A stretch of DNA of 64,000 nucleotides from NORP240 sp046047495 (lineage in GTDB: Bacteria > Pseudomonadota > Gammaproteobacteria > Pseudomonadales > Pseudohongiellaceae). The stretch lies in NCBI GenBank assembly GCA_046047495.1, contig JBJOHV010000011.1, positions 4,312-68,311 of the forward strand, in the 5' to 3' direction. The first letter of the stretch is position 1; each line of letters opens with the position of its first letter. Under the pieces are notes generated by a model, which did not search any database, was not told the DNA's origin, and saw only the letters and a list, made by a program, of their open reading frames with translations. The translations under genes and the position numbers were made by a program. Shown here one piece after another: positions 25,953 to 34,018 of the stretch.

Positions 25953-27277
25953 TCCGCATACAGGTCATAGTCATCCGCAGCGGTGACTGTGACCTGCACC
26001 AGGCCCCCCGGATTCAGCTCGGCTTCGGTATCGATATAGACCAGGCCATCGATTTCCGGCGCATCGGCACTGGAGCGTCCCACCGCGCCCTCCTCGTCCA
26101 CGCTGTCGATCAACACCTCAATGGTCTTGCCGATCCTGCCTTGCAGGCGCTCCGCGGAAATGCGCTGCTGGGTCGCCATGAAGCGCTCCCAACGCTCCTG
26201 CTTGATGGTGTCGGGAACCGGGTCCGGCAATTCATTAGACCTGGCGCCTTCCACCGGTGAGTACTGGAAACAGCCCACCCGATCCAGCTGCGCCTCTTCG
26301 AGAAAATCCAGCAGTTCCTGAAACTCATCCTCGGTCTCTCCGGGAAAACCCACGATGAAGGTGCTGCGCAGTGTCAGCTCCGGGCAGATGTCACGCCAGG
26401 CCTTGATGCGCTGCAGTGTGTTTTCCGTCGCCGCCGGCCGCTTCATGAGTTTCAAAATCCGGCTGCTGGCATGCTGGAACGGAATGTCCAGGTAAGGCAG
26501 CAGCTTGCCCTCCGCCATCAGGGGAATCACACCATCCACATGGGGATAGGGGTAAACATAGTGCAGCCGTACCCACACCCCCAGGTCCGCCAGGGCCTCG
26601 CACAGCCCCTGCATGCTGGCCTTGACCGGACGCCCCTGCCAGAAACCGGTGCGATAGCGGATATCCACGCCGTAGGCACTGGTGTCCTGGGAGATCACCA
26701 GCAGCTCGCGCACGCCGGCATTCACCAGGCGCTGGGCCTCTTCGAGTACATCTCCCACCGGGCGGCTTACAAGGTCTCCCCGCATGGAGGGAATGATGCA
26801 GAAGGAACAGCGGTGGTTGCAGCCTTCGGAAATCTTCAGATAGGCGTAGTGGCGCGGGGTCAGCTTGATGCCCTGGGGCGGCACCAGGTCGATGAGTGGA
26901 TTATGGGCAGAGGTATCCGGCGGGATGACCCCATGCACCGCAGTGACCACCTCTTCGTAGGCATGGGGGCCGGTCACGCTCAGCACCTTCGGGTGCACGT
27001 TGGTGATGGCGTCTTTCTGGGCACCCAGGCAACCGGTCACGATGACCTTGCCGTTCTCCTGCAGCGCCTCACCGATGGCATCCAGGGATTCCTGCTTGGC
27101 ACTGTCGATGAAACCGCAGGTATTGACCACCACCACATCGGCATCGGCGTAGCTGGAGACGATGTCATAACCCTCCATGCGCAACTGGGTGAGTATGCGT
27201 TCGGAGTCCACCAGGGCCTTGGGGCAACCCAGAGAGACGAATCCAACCTTGTTGCTGGCTGTGGTTTTGTTCGACAT
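25943..27277 (-). CDS. rimO: Ribosomal protein S12 methylthiotransferase RimO
   Basis: Radical-SAM enzyme that methylthiolates the conserved aspartate of S12. 444 residues: N-terminal UPF0004 domain (GFVSLGCPKALVDSERI, VNTCGFIDSAKQESLDAI), radical-SAM CxxxCxxC in EGCNHRCSFCIIPSMRG, and a C-terminal TRAM domain (about 375-444). GCPKALVDSE and SMRGDLVSRP distinguish RimO from MiaB. Convergent with the hydrolase gene and followed 95 bases upstream by the end of the porin gene. Confidence 0.97.
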   Translation of the reverse strand: MSNKTTASNKVGFVSLGCPKALVDSERILTQLRMEGYDIVSSYADADVVVVNTCGFIDSAKQESLDAIGEALQENGKVIVTGCLGAQKDAITNVHPKVLSVTGPHAYEEVVTAVHGVIPPDTSAHNPLIDLVPPQGIKLTPRHYAYLKISEGCNHRCSFCIIPSMRGDLVSRPVGDVLEEAQRLVNAGVRELLVISQDTSAYGVDIRYRTGFWQGRPVKASMQGLCEALADLGVWVRLHYVYPYPHVDGVIPLMAEGKLLPYLDIPFQHASSRILKLMKRPAATENTLQRIKAWRDICPELTLRSTFIVGFPGETEDEFQELLDFLEEAQLDRVGCFQYSPVEGARSNELPDPVPDTIKQERWERFMATQQRISAERLQGRIGKTIEVLIDSVDEEGAVGRSSADAPEIDGLVYIDTEAELNPGGLVQVTVTAADDYDLYADYS

Positions 27278-27372
27278 GATCAGGTGATGGCGGCGGGCGG
27301 CCGGCGGCGACAGAAAAGGCGCGCATTGTACTCGCCGCTGCCCAAAAAGTGAATTCGCCTGGAGTCCGAGGA

Positions 27373-28722
27373 CTAAAATTCAATGTTCACCTGGGTATAG
27401 ACATACAAGGTGCGGGACCCGTCCGGCCCACCCGGCACCTCACGGGGGAAACGCCCATACCAAAGCGCCGAGCCGCCGATCTCCCACTGCAGGGTGTCCG
27501 GTATCAACCAGTGACGGACTCTGAAATCCAGTGTCCGACCCAGGGTTTTACCGGCCCGGCCGGTGGGATCCTGGAGCCGGGCTATGATCCACTGATCCGT
27601 GGCGGAATCCAGGCGTGCATACTGCAGGATCACACGGCCGTCGGTTGTGCCGTTGTTGAAAAGGTAACGGATACCCGGCACAGCAGCGTTGGAGCGGGTC
27701 AAGGGACCATGAATGCTGGTATTGCCAAGGTCACCCCTGCGGGTGCCGTAAAATCGCTCGTAGCGTTCGAAGGTGTCGGTTCGCACATCATCGCCGGTGG
27801 CGAGATCATATTCCACGGACAGGCGATGACCCCAGGCTGAGTTCCAGGTAAAGCCCGCTTCAGCGTGCAGCATCCGCGCCCTGACATCCGTTTTCGGCGC
27901 ACCCGGCAGAACCGAAATCGACTGTTCCCCGGAGCGCCAGGCTGCCTCCAGATCGAAATCCCACTGGCCTCGGGACTGGGGCCTGATCAGCCGCAGTCCG
28001 GGAGCGATCACGTCACGGTCCAGCGTGGCGCGCCCGTTCTCGTCCTTTTCCCGCAGACCATAGACCAGCAGATCACCCCGTATGCCCTGGTAGAACACCG
28101 GATGCTGATAGTGCACACCCCAGAACCTGCGGGTCTTGTCGTCTTCGTCCACCTCAATCCGGTTGTCGTCCAGTGACGCGCGGTCAGCCGGAAGCTTGCC
28201 GACCGGTGCCACGAAAAAGCTGTCGAGCTGGCCGCCGTTGCCGAACCGGTTGATCCAGTGCATCCCGGTATAGCCATTGATGGTATTGCGAAAATCATTG
28301 CGTTCCACGAAGCGGCGACTGCCGATGTCCAGAGTGAAACGCCCCAGCTTGAGCAGGGATCTCTCCAGCCACGGGGTGGAGCCGGACGCCAGGTCCACGC
28401 TGCCATACAACTGCAGGGGCTCGAAGGCATTCACATAGCTGGTGCTGAGGGGCGTGCCACCATCATCCAGATAGGTCCGGGAATCCTGCAGCTCGAACTG
28501 CAGCCCGAAGGCGTTGTGCTGCACTGAGGCTTGCACCACGGTACGTACAGCCAGCAGCTGGTCACTGCCCTCCAGTCCTCGCCGGAATTGGCCATCCAGG
28601 GCCTCGTAGCGTGCCTGGATTTCACCGGAAAAATTGAACTGGGTGGCTTCCGCCGCCACAGCCTCGCCAATCTGGACCACGCCAAGACTCAGCACGAACG
28701 TGAGCCCAACCCGGGTCCTCAT
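27373..28722 (-). CDS. Outer-membrane porin of the alginate-export (AlgE-like) superfamily
   Basis: 449 residues. A signal peptide runs to about AVAAEA; the mature protein is beta-rich throughout, with alternating strands and loops, and ends in Phe (YVYTQVNIEF), as outer-membrane barrels do. Segments GEIQARYEALDGQFRRG, LGRFTLDIGSRRFVER and FRNTINGYTGMHW resemble alginate-export domain proteins; that does not prove alginate transport. ATG at 28722 is chosen because it overlaps the arsR stop as ATGA; a longer start at 28743 would overlap by 25 bases. Likely cotranscribed with, and controlled by, the ArsR-type protein. Confidence 0.8.
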   Translation of the reverse strand: MRTRVGLTFVLSLGVVQIGEAVAAEATQFNFSGEIQARYEALDGQFRRGLEGSDQLLAVRTVVQASVQHNAFGLQFELQDSRTYLDDGGTPLSTSYVNAFEPLQLYGSVDLASGSTPWLERSLLKLGRFTLDIGSRRFVERNDFRNTINGYTGMHWINRFGNGGQLDSFFVAPVGKLPADRASLDDNRIEVDEDDKTRRFWGVHYQHPVFYQGIRGDLLVYGLREKDENGRATLDRDVIAPGLRLIRPQSRGQWDFDLEAAWRSGEQSISVLPGAPKTDVRARMLHAEAGFTWNSAWGHRLSVEYDLATGDDVRTDTFERYERFYGTRRGDLGNTSIHGPLTRSNAAVPGIRYLFNNGTTDGRVILQYARLDSATDQWIIARLQDPTGRAGKTLGRTLDFRVRHWLIPDTLQWEIGGSALWYGRFPREVPGGPDGSRTLYVYTQVNIEF

Positions 28723-29039
28723 GATTTGATTTTCAGTCCACATAGTTCCGGGCGCCCCTCACAACAGTCATTCACCAGAAATCCAATCAGCTTGCGTAAT
28801 TCGATGTGATTTACCCTGTAAATGATCCTTTGCTGATCGCGCTCCGACAGCAGCAGCCCCGCTTGCTCCAGCGTTCTCAAATGAGTGGACAGTGTGGAAG
28901 GCGGCACCTTGAAGTGCGCGGCTATGTCTCCTGCGGAACGACCGGCGTCCTCGGCTTCGATCACGTAACGAAACACCTTGAGGCGCAATTCATTGCCGAG
29001 AGCGGAAAATTTGTAGTTGGCTTTCAAGGGGAAATACAT
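28719..29039 (-). CDS. ArsR-family metalloregulator
   Basis: 106-residue winged-helix repressor with recognition helix KVPPSTLSTHLRTLEQAGLL and wing RIIYRVN. The C terminus carries C92, C93 and C100 (NDCCEGRPELCG), much like the C-terminal As(III)-binding cysteines known in some proteobacterial ArsR proteins, so arsenite or antimonite sensing is plausible. It has no typical ribosome-binding site; an inverted repeat sits just before the ATG. It is translationally coupled (ATGA) to the porin gene. No arsenic efflux or reductase genes are nearby. Confidence 0.88.
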   Translation of the reverse strand: MYFPLKANYKFSALGNELRLKVFRYVIEAEDAGRSAGDIAAHFKVPPSTLSTHLRTLEQAGLLLSERDQQRIIYRVNHIELRKLIGFLVNDCCEGRPELCGLKIKS

Positions 29040-29043
29040 TCGT

Positions 29044-29065
29044 TATTTCGGGAATTAGCGAAATA
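29044..29065. promoter_or_regulatory. Inverted repeat between arsR and photolyase, candidate ArsR operator
   Basis: TATTTCG (29044-29050) and CGAAATA (29059-29065) are perfect inverted arms around an 8-base spacer, four bases upstream of the arsR start and 40 bases before the photolyase frame. A dimeric ArsR protein bound here would block its own operon and possibly the divergent photolyase. Confidence 0.5.
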
Positions 29066-29104
29066 CTAAACTGCAATTTATAGGAATGCAAATTTGGTCA
29101 TGGC

Positions 29105-30577
29105 ATGACAATCCAGGCAGTCATGGTTGACGTACCTGAACCTGTGACTCCGCCCATTGCCATCATGTGGTTCCGCCAGGACCTGCGCCTGGCGGACAAT
29201 CCCGCCCTTCTGGCCGCTGCTCGCCAGGGCGCAGTGCTGCCTGTGTACATACTCGATGATGTGAATCCCGGCGACTGGCGCATGGGCGCCGCGTCACGCT
29301 GGTGGCTGCATCAGTCATTGACCCGCCTCAAGGAGTCACTGGATAACCGGCTGCTCCTGTTGCGGGGCGACCCCCGACAACTGCTGCCCCTGCTGGCCCG
29401 CTCCCACCAGGCTGAGGCGGTGTACTGGAACCGCTGTTATGAACCCTGGCGTCAACAGCGCGACAGCGCCATCAAGCAGAACCTCAGAGATTCCGGCATT
29501 GCGGTGCACAGCAGCAAGGCCTCCCTGCTGTGGGAGCCCTGGGAAGTGCACAAGCAGGATGGCTCGGCCTATCGGGTATTCACTCCCTTTTACAAAAACG
29601 GCTGTCTGGCCCAGCCGGAACCACGACAACCCCTGGCCCGCCCGGAATCACTGACTCTGGTTGATCACGGCATCACAGATCAAGGAATCGACGTGTTGCG
29701 ACTGCTGCCATCCATCACCTGGTATGAATCCATGGCTTCCAGCTGGGCATCTGGTGAGCAGGGTGCCCGGGCCACCCTCGATGCGTTTCTGGAACAGGGG
29801 CTGCATCACTACAAGAAAGGCCGTGACTTCCCTGCCCTGAATGCCGTGTCCAGGCTGTCACCCTATCTGCACCACGGCGAACTGTCACCCTTTCAGGTTT
29901 GGCATGCCGTCATGCAGGCGGCGCCTGCTGCAGGCCTGGAGGATCAGATCGAACACTTTCGCCGGGAGCTGGTGTGGCGCGAATTCTCCCACCATCTGCT
30001 GTACCACTTTCCACAGCTGACCCGGCAAAATCTGCAGGCGGCCTTCGATCGCTTTCCCTGGCGCTCGGACCCGATGGCTCTGCGGCGCTGGCAACGGGGC
30101 CTGACGGGCTATCCCATCGTGGACGCCGGCATGCGTGAACTGTGGCAGACCGGCTACATGCACAACCGGGTGCGCATGATCGTGGCCTCATTTCTGGTCA
30201 AGAATCTGCTGCTCCACTGGCATCACGGTGAGGACTGGTTCTGGGATTGTCTGGTGGATGCCAACCTGGCCAATAACAGTGCCAGTTGGCAGTGGGTGGC
30301 TGGCTGCGGCGCCGATGCCGCACCCTATTTCCGCATCTTCAATCCGGTGACCCAGGGACTGAAGTTCGATGCAACAGGAACCTATGTCAGACGTTATGTA
30401 CCGGAACTGGCAAAGCTGCCCGATCGCTGGCTGCACGATCCATCGTCGGCGCCAGCCGAGGTGCTGCGGCAGGCCGGGATCATCCTCGACAAGGACTACC
30501 CGCGGGCCATGGTGGATCTGCGGGAATCCCGGGAGCGGGCCCTGGCCGCCTATCAGTCACTCAAATCCGTAGTCTGA
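29105..30577 (+). CDS. phrB: Deoxyribodipyrimidine photolyase (cryptochrome/photolyase family)
   Basis: FAD-dependent light-driven repair of cyclobutane pyrimidine dimers. Photolyase N-terminal alpha/beta antenna domain (MWFRQDLRLADNPALLAA) and C-terminal FAD domain (GELSPFQVWHAV, HFRRELVWREFSHHLLYHFP, GLTGYPIVDAGMRELWQTGYMHNRVRM with the Trp relay, and DANLANNSASWQWVAGCG). 490 residues from the first ATG; ATGs at 29123 and 29165 are also possible and the latter gives the usual family N terminus. Its 3' end overlaps the next gene by 25 bases tail to tail. Confidence 0.95.
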   Translation: MTIQAVMVDVPEPVTPPIAIMWFRQDLRLADNPALLAAARQGAVLPVYILDDVNPGDWRMGAASRWWLHQSLTRLKESLDNRLLLLRGDPRQLLPLLARSHQAEAVYWNRCYEPWRQQRDSAIKQNLRDSGIAVHSSKASLLWEPWEVHKQDGSAYRVFTPFYKNGCLAQPEPRQPLARPESLTLVDHGITDQGIDVLRLLPSITWYESMASSWASGEQGARATLDAFLEQGLHHYKKGRDFPALNAVSRLSPYLHHGELSPFQVWHAVMQAAPAAGLEDQIEHFRRELVWREFSHHLLYHFPQLTRQNLQAAFDRFPWRSDPMALRRWQRGLTGYPIVDAGMRELWQTGYMHNRVRMIVASFLVKNLLLHWHHGEDWFWDCLVDANLANNSASWQWVAGCGADAAPYFRIFNPVTQGLKFDATGTYVRRYVPELAKLPDRWLHDPSSAPAEVLRQAGIILDKDYPRAMVDLRESRERALAAYQSLKSVV

Positions 30578-31659
30578 CACAGGGCTGTGATTTCACCGGC
30601 CAATTCTTCAGCCGCCGTGAGTTCATGGAACCAACGGGTGACAGCTGCGTCGTCGAGCAGGCCCAGCAGCGCACCCAGCACCGCGCCCCGATGGACGTTG
30701 TCGCCGCCCAGATTGCAATTGGCCAGCAACGCCCGGCACGGGTCGTCAGCGTATTTATAGGCCAGGTACAGCACACTGGGCCAGGCGCCGGAAATATAGC
30801 AGGCGGTGCTGAACTTGCCGCCCACCACCTCATTGTCAGAGCGGGCCCGGGATACCAGATCGGGCAGCCGCAGACCCACAGACGTTCTGGCACAGTCGGC
30901 GATCAATGCCGCCGCTGACTGATCAGCCTTGCGAAACAACAGGTTGTCCAGCAACTCCACGTAGGCCTGGCCCACCTTTGCCAAGGACTCGTCCGGGTGG
31001 GTCAGCCACAGATGGTCGCGAACGGTCAGCTGCACATCGGTCAGCGGCACACCCCGCAACCGCAGGGCAAACACCAGCGGTGCCACGCTCACAAGACCGC
31101 CGATGGATGGCGTGTCATGGGTTACCGCACCACAGCGCTCCGGCGGCAGGCCCGCCTGCAGGTTGGCAAAAAAACCCCGGTGATAGGACTCGGCATAGGT
31201 ATCCCCGTGACGGGGCGGATCGGCCGTCATGAAACGGATGTAGTCCTGCAGAAAGTCGTGCCGGTCGTAATGACCGCCCCGACCGGCGATGCTGCGCATC
31301 AGCACTCGGGCACAATGGGCGTTGAGGGTGTTCTCTCCCGCCTGCATGCCGTGATGATAGTGTCGATAGGGCTGGTTCCAGTGCTGGCGGCGACCCTTCA
31401 GGATCACGTCACCCACAATCTCCGCCTGAGCGCCACCCGCCTTGGTGCCACGACGCCCACCATGGCGGGTGGCATGGAGGGACATGATGGAGGATGGATG
31501 CTGTTCCGGTGCTGCCGCCATGCCCTGTATACCACCGGGAAATTGGCGCTGGATGTCCATCGGGTTGTAGTACCAGTGCACCGGCATGGCCAGGGCATCG
31601 GCGATGAAGGCTGTCTGCAGCGCAGCGATGGCGCGCTGACTGAATAGGGTGAGGGACAT
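30553..31659 (-). CDS. ADP-ribosylglycohydrolase family protein
   Basis: 368 residues of the ADP-ribosylglycohydrolase (ARH/DraG) fold. The N-terminal FIADALAMPVHWYYN and C-terminal NLGGDNVHRGAVLGALLG align with the conserved GDALGxP and GGDTDTxAAIxGA signatures. Metal-ligand positions differ: the usual TDDT is replaced by GENTLN and the second Asp of GGDTD by Asn-Val-His. So removal of ADP-ribose is not assured. It is convergent with the photolyase. Possible substrates range from ADP-ribosylated protein or DNA to a different sugar glycoside. Confidence 0.85.
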   Translation of the reverse strand: MSLTLFSQRAIAALQTAFIADALAMPVHWYYNPMDIQRQFPGGIQGMAAAPEQHPSSIMSLHATRHGGRRGTKAGGAQAEIVGDVILKGRRQHWNQPYRHYHHGMQAGENTLNAHCARVLMRSIAGRGGHYDRHDFLQDYIRFMTADPPRHGDTYAESYHRGFFANLQAGLPPERCGAVTHDTPSIGGLVSVAPLVFALRLRGVPLTDVQLTVRDHLWLTHPDESLAKVGQAYVELLDNLLFRKADQSAAALIADCARTSVGLRLPDLVSRARSDNEVVGGKFSTACYISGAWPSVLYLAYKYADDPCRALLANCNLGGDNVHRGAVLGALLGLLDDAAVTRWFHELTAAEELAGEITALCQTTDLSD

Positions 31660-31756
31660 GGAGCGTCCGTATGGCTGGGTTTGATGATGAAGGGATACGA
31701 TGGGCGGGGGGATGTGGATTGGCGCACCGGCAGCAGATACCCGGCATGATTGATTC

Positions 31757-31779
31757 GGATTTCGGCTAAGCCGAAATCC
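31757..31779. repeat. Palindrome copy 1
   Basis: GGATTTCGGCT and AGCCGAAATCC arms, separated by one base. Identical to copy 2 at 31839-31861. Confidence 0.85.
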
Positions 31780-31838
31780 TTACCCCTTTGGGGCAGCGCG
31801 AAATGCGCGCTGTCTGCGCCGCTACGCGGCTTTGATTC

Positions 31839-31861
31839 GGATTTCGGCTAAGCCGAAATCC
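31839..31861. repeat. Palindrome copy 2
   Basis: Identical to copy 1 over 23 bases and also over the preceding GATTC. Confidence 0.85.
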
Positions 31862-31913
31862 TCTCCCCTGCCCCTCGTGAGACCGTGCAGCAGATACCCG
31901 GCATGATTGACTC

Positions 31914-31936
31914 GAATTTCGGCTGAGCCGAAATCC
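31914..31936. repeat. Palindrome copy 3
   Basis: GAATTTCGGCT and AGCCGAAATCC arms, with two substitutions from copies 1 and 2 (A for G in the left arm, G at the centre). Preceded by the tRNA-like CCCGGCATGATT. Confidence 0.85.
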
Positions 31937-32013
31937 TCGCCTCTTCGAGGCGCCCTCCGGGCGTCTGCGCCGCTGCGCGGCTGTCGAACAACGTGTTCGA
32001 CTGCAGCCGGATA

Positions 32014-32058
32014 CGCCACATAAAAAAGCCCGCACAAGGCGGGCTGTTTTATGTGGCG
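32014..32058 (-). terminator. Long hairpin/terminator at the 3' end of tRNA-Arg
   Basis: CGCCACATAAAA (32014-32025) pairs with TTTTATGTGGCG (32047-32058), and inside it AGCCCGC pairs with GCGGGCT around ACAAG. The inner hairpin with its T-run on the minus strand is a standard terminator for the tRNA; the outer arms extend into the encoded CCA end, so the whole is nearly palindromic. Confidence 0.8.
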
Positions 32059-32130
32059 CACCCGGCATGATTCGAACATGCGACCACCTGATTCGTAGTC
32101 AGGTACTCTATCCAGCTGAGCTACGGGTGC
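32054..32130 (-). tRNA. tRNA-Arg (anticodon ACG)
   Basis: 77 bases. The acceptor stem GCACCCG pairs with CGGGTGC, discriminator G and CCA are encoded, the D-arm contains AGCTCAGCTGGATAGAGT, the anticodon loop CTACGAA is closed by CCTGA/TCAGG, and the T arm holds GTTCGAATC. ACG is normally converted to ICG by TadA and reads CGU, CGC and CGA. Confidence 0.96.
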
Positions 32131-32237
32131 GTAGGGGCGGTATTATAGCGAAATCATTTGGTTTTCAAAGGCTTTTTTGACCTGGCGCAGCCCCCTCAGC
32201 TGCCCATTTCCCGCGCCCTGTAATAGACTGTCCAGCC

Positions 32238-33293
32238 ATGAACAAGTGCCTTCCCCTCCTGCTCCTTTGCAGCCTTTTCAATGCCCCTGCCCTGGCCCAG
32301 ACGGACCTGCAAAAAGCCCTGTCGGCTTTCGATGCCGGTGATTATGCCAATGCCCTCGGACAGTTCAGCGCCCTGGCTGAGCAGGGTCATGCCATTGCCC
32401 AATTCAACCTGGCGCTCATGCATCTGCGGGGTCTGGGTACGGTCGAGGATGCGCAGCGGGCGCTGTTGCTGTATCGACAGGCTGCGCTGCAGGGGGTGCC
32501 GGAAGCCGCCTACTATGTCGGCATGATGTATGACACCGCCATGGGCGTGGAGCAGGACGTCGGCGAGGCGTTTTACTGGTACCAGCAGGCTGCCGAACAA
32601 GGCCATGCCCCGGCCCAGTATGCCCTGGGCACCCTGTACTACTATGGACAAGCCGTTCCTGTGGACTATCGTCAGGCGGTCATCTGGTACGAATTCGCGG
32701 CACGTCAGGGCCACGCGGATGCCCAGTACAATCTGGGGGTCATGTATGCCAGCGGCACCGGGGTCGAAGCGGATCTGACCCAGGCTTTCGAACTTTTCAG
32801 TCAGGCCGCGGAGTCTGGCAGTCTGGACGCCCAGTACAATCTCGGATCCATGTACCTGAGTGGTCAGGGCGTGGCAGAGGACCCGGTGCTGGCCATGCAG
32901 TGGTTCATGAGCGCAGCCGAAGGCGGCCTGGCGGCAGCCCGAACCAGTGTGGGCATGTTGCACGCCGCCGGCAAAGGGACTCCCCAGGACTATGTGCAGG
33001 CACGCCGCTGGTTCGAGGGCGCGGCGCAGCAGGGGGATGGGGTTTCCCAGACCCTGTTGGGTAATTTTTTTGTCAACGGCCTGGGTGTGGATCCGGATCC
33101 GGTGGAGGCCTACATGTGGTACAGCATCGCCGCCACCGGTGGTCATCCATCAGCCGCCCAACTGGTCAGCAACCTGGCTGCTGAACTCAGCCCCGCTGAG
33201 ATCGAGCGGGGAGACCTGATGGCGAGACAGTGGTTCGAAGAATTTCCCTTGAATGATGCAAGCCAACACGTCCCTGGAGGCACACCACCATGA
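32238..33293 (+). CDS. Exported Sel1-repeat protein (351 residues)
   Basis: Signal peptide MNKCLPLLLLCSLFNAPALA followed by about eight Sel1-like repeats of some 36 residues, each of the kind A..WY..AA.QG.A.AQ..LG..Y..G.GV..D. These alpha-helical solenoids serve as interaction scaffolds in the periplasm. Repeats occupy about residues 22-330. Its last codon overlaps the start of a second Sel1 gene as ATGA. Partner unknown. Confidence 0.92.
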   Translation: MNKCLPLLLLCSLFNAPALAQTDLQKALSAFDAGDYANALGQFSALAEQGHAIAQFNLALMHLRGLGTVEDAQRALLLYRQAALQGVPEAAYYVGMMYDTAMGVEQDVGEAFYWYQQAAEQGHAPAQYALGTLYYYGQAVPVDYRQAVIWYEFAARQGHADAQYNLGVMYASGTGVEADLTQAFELFSQAAESGSLDAQYNLGSMYLSGQGVAEDPVLAMQWFMSAAEGGLAAARTSVGMLHAAGKGTPQDYVQARRWFEGAAQQGDGVSQTLLGNFFVNGLGVDPDPVEAYMWYSIAATGGHPSAAQLVSNLAAELSPAEIERGDLMARQWFEEFPLNDASQHVPGGTPP

Positions 33294-33892
33294 TCAATTC
33301 CCTACGCTTGGGCTTTCCACGACTCGGGAAAGTGTCGCTGTTGCTGCTGGCAGGCCTTTGCAGTGCCGGCCTGCGGGCCGATTACGAGGACGGTGTCAAC
33401 GCCGCCCTGAGTGGGGACTATGCCACCGCGTATCGGGAATTCTCCCTGGCGGCGGAACAGGGATTGGACATGGCCCAGTACAACCTGGGAATTCTCTATT
33501 ACATGGGCCAGGGCACTGAGCAGGATTACGGCCAGGCTTTCAAATGGACGACCCTTGCCGCGGAGCAAGGCCATGTGGCCGCCCAGTTCAATCTGGCGGC
33601 CCTGTACTACGAGGGCCAAGGCACCAACCAGGATCGCGCCCAGGCATTTCGGTGGTATGAATCCGCCGCATCGGCCGACCATGGCCCGGCCCAATTGTCG
33701 GCGGCCCGCATGCTGATGGAGGGCAATGGCACCGAACGTGACCTGGTGCGCGCCCATGTGTGGGCCAGCTTCGCCCTGGACAATGAGCTCGAGGAAGCCG
33801 CAGGCCTGCGCGCTGACATCGAACGCGGCATGTCCGAGGGACAACTCGGCGACGCCCGTCGCCTCTTTGCACGGATGCAGATCGGGCTCTAA
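33290..33892 (+). CDS. Exported Sel1-repeat protein (200 residues)
   Basis: A shorter companion of the preceding gene, translationally coupled by ATGA. Hydrophobic N-terminal segment (about residues 16-27) with cleavage near LRADYEDG, then four Sel1 repeats (YNLGILYYMGQGTEQDYGQ is one). The C-terminal RARVWASFALDNELEEA-like segment and MQIGL end are usual for the family. Probably acts with its partner. The 126-base gap after it is AT-rich but holds no convincing terminator. Confidence 0.9.
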   Translation: MINSLRLGFPRLGKVSLLLLAGLCSAGLRADYEDGVNAALSGDYATAYREFSLAAEQGLDMAQYNLGILYYMGQGTEQDYGQAFKWTTLAAEQGHVAAQFNLAALYYEGQGTNQDRAQAFRWYESAASADHGPAQLSAARMLMEGNGTERDLVRAHVWASFALDNELEEAAGLRADIERGMSEGQLGDARRLFARMQIGL

Positions 33893-34018
33893 ATAGCTCT
33901 CTTATCTTCTTGTTTTTATAAAAATAACTTTTCTATCTTCCAGCGAATTCTACTATCTAAGGCCGGTGACAACTGCCCAAGGCGGATGAGGAACAAGTCA
34001 GCCGCCTCGGGGCCGGCA

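Larger units (their letters stand above)
31731..32012. repeat. Array of palindromic repeats and hairpins
   Basis: The 394-base gap between the glycohydrolase gene and tRNA-Arg (31660-32053) holds no credible gene; 31660-31730 shows nothing. From 31731 hairpins follow one another: three copies of a palindrome based on ATTTCGGCT/AGCCGAAAT (31757, 31839, 31914), CCCC-TTT-GGGG, GCGCG/CGCGC, two copies of TCTGCGCCGCT(A/G)CGCGGCT (about 31813 and 31963), GCCTC-TTC-GAGGC, and GTCGAACA/TGTTCGAC. Segments starting at 31731 and 31888 (CAGCAGATACCCGGCATGAT) are a 157-base-spaced direct repeat whose second half copies the 3' part of tRNA-Arg. Confidence 0.75.

Noticed and set aside
31766..32068. Open frames through the hairpin array
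   Set aside because: Repeated palindromes give translated repeats (RGFRLSRN type) without real protein character; not a gene.
31731..32130. Integrated element bounded by tRNA repeats
   Set aside because: No integrase, excisionase or cargo genes lie between or near the copies, so a mobile element is not supported here.
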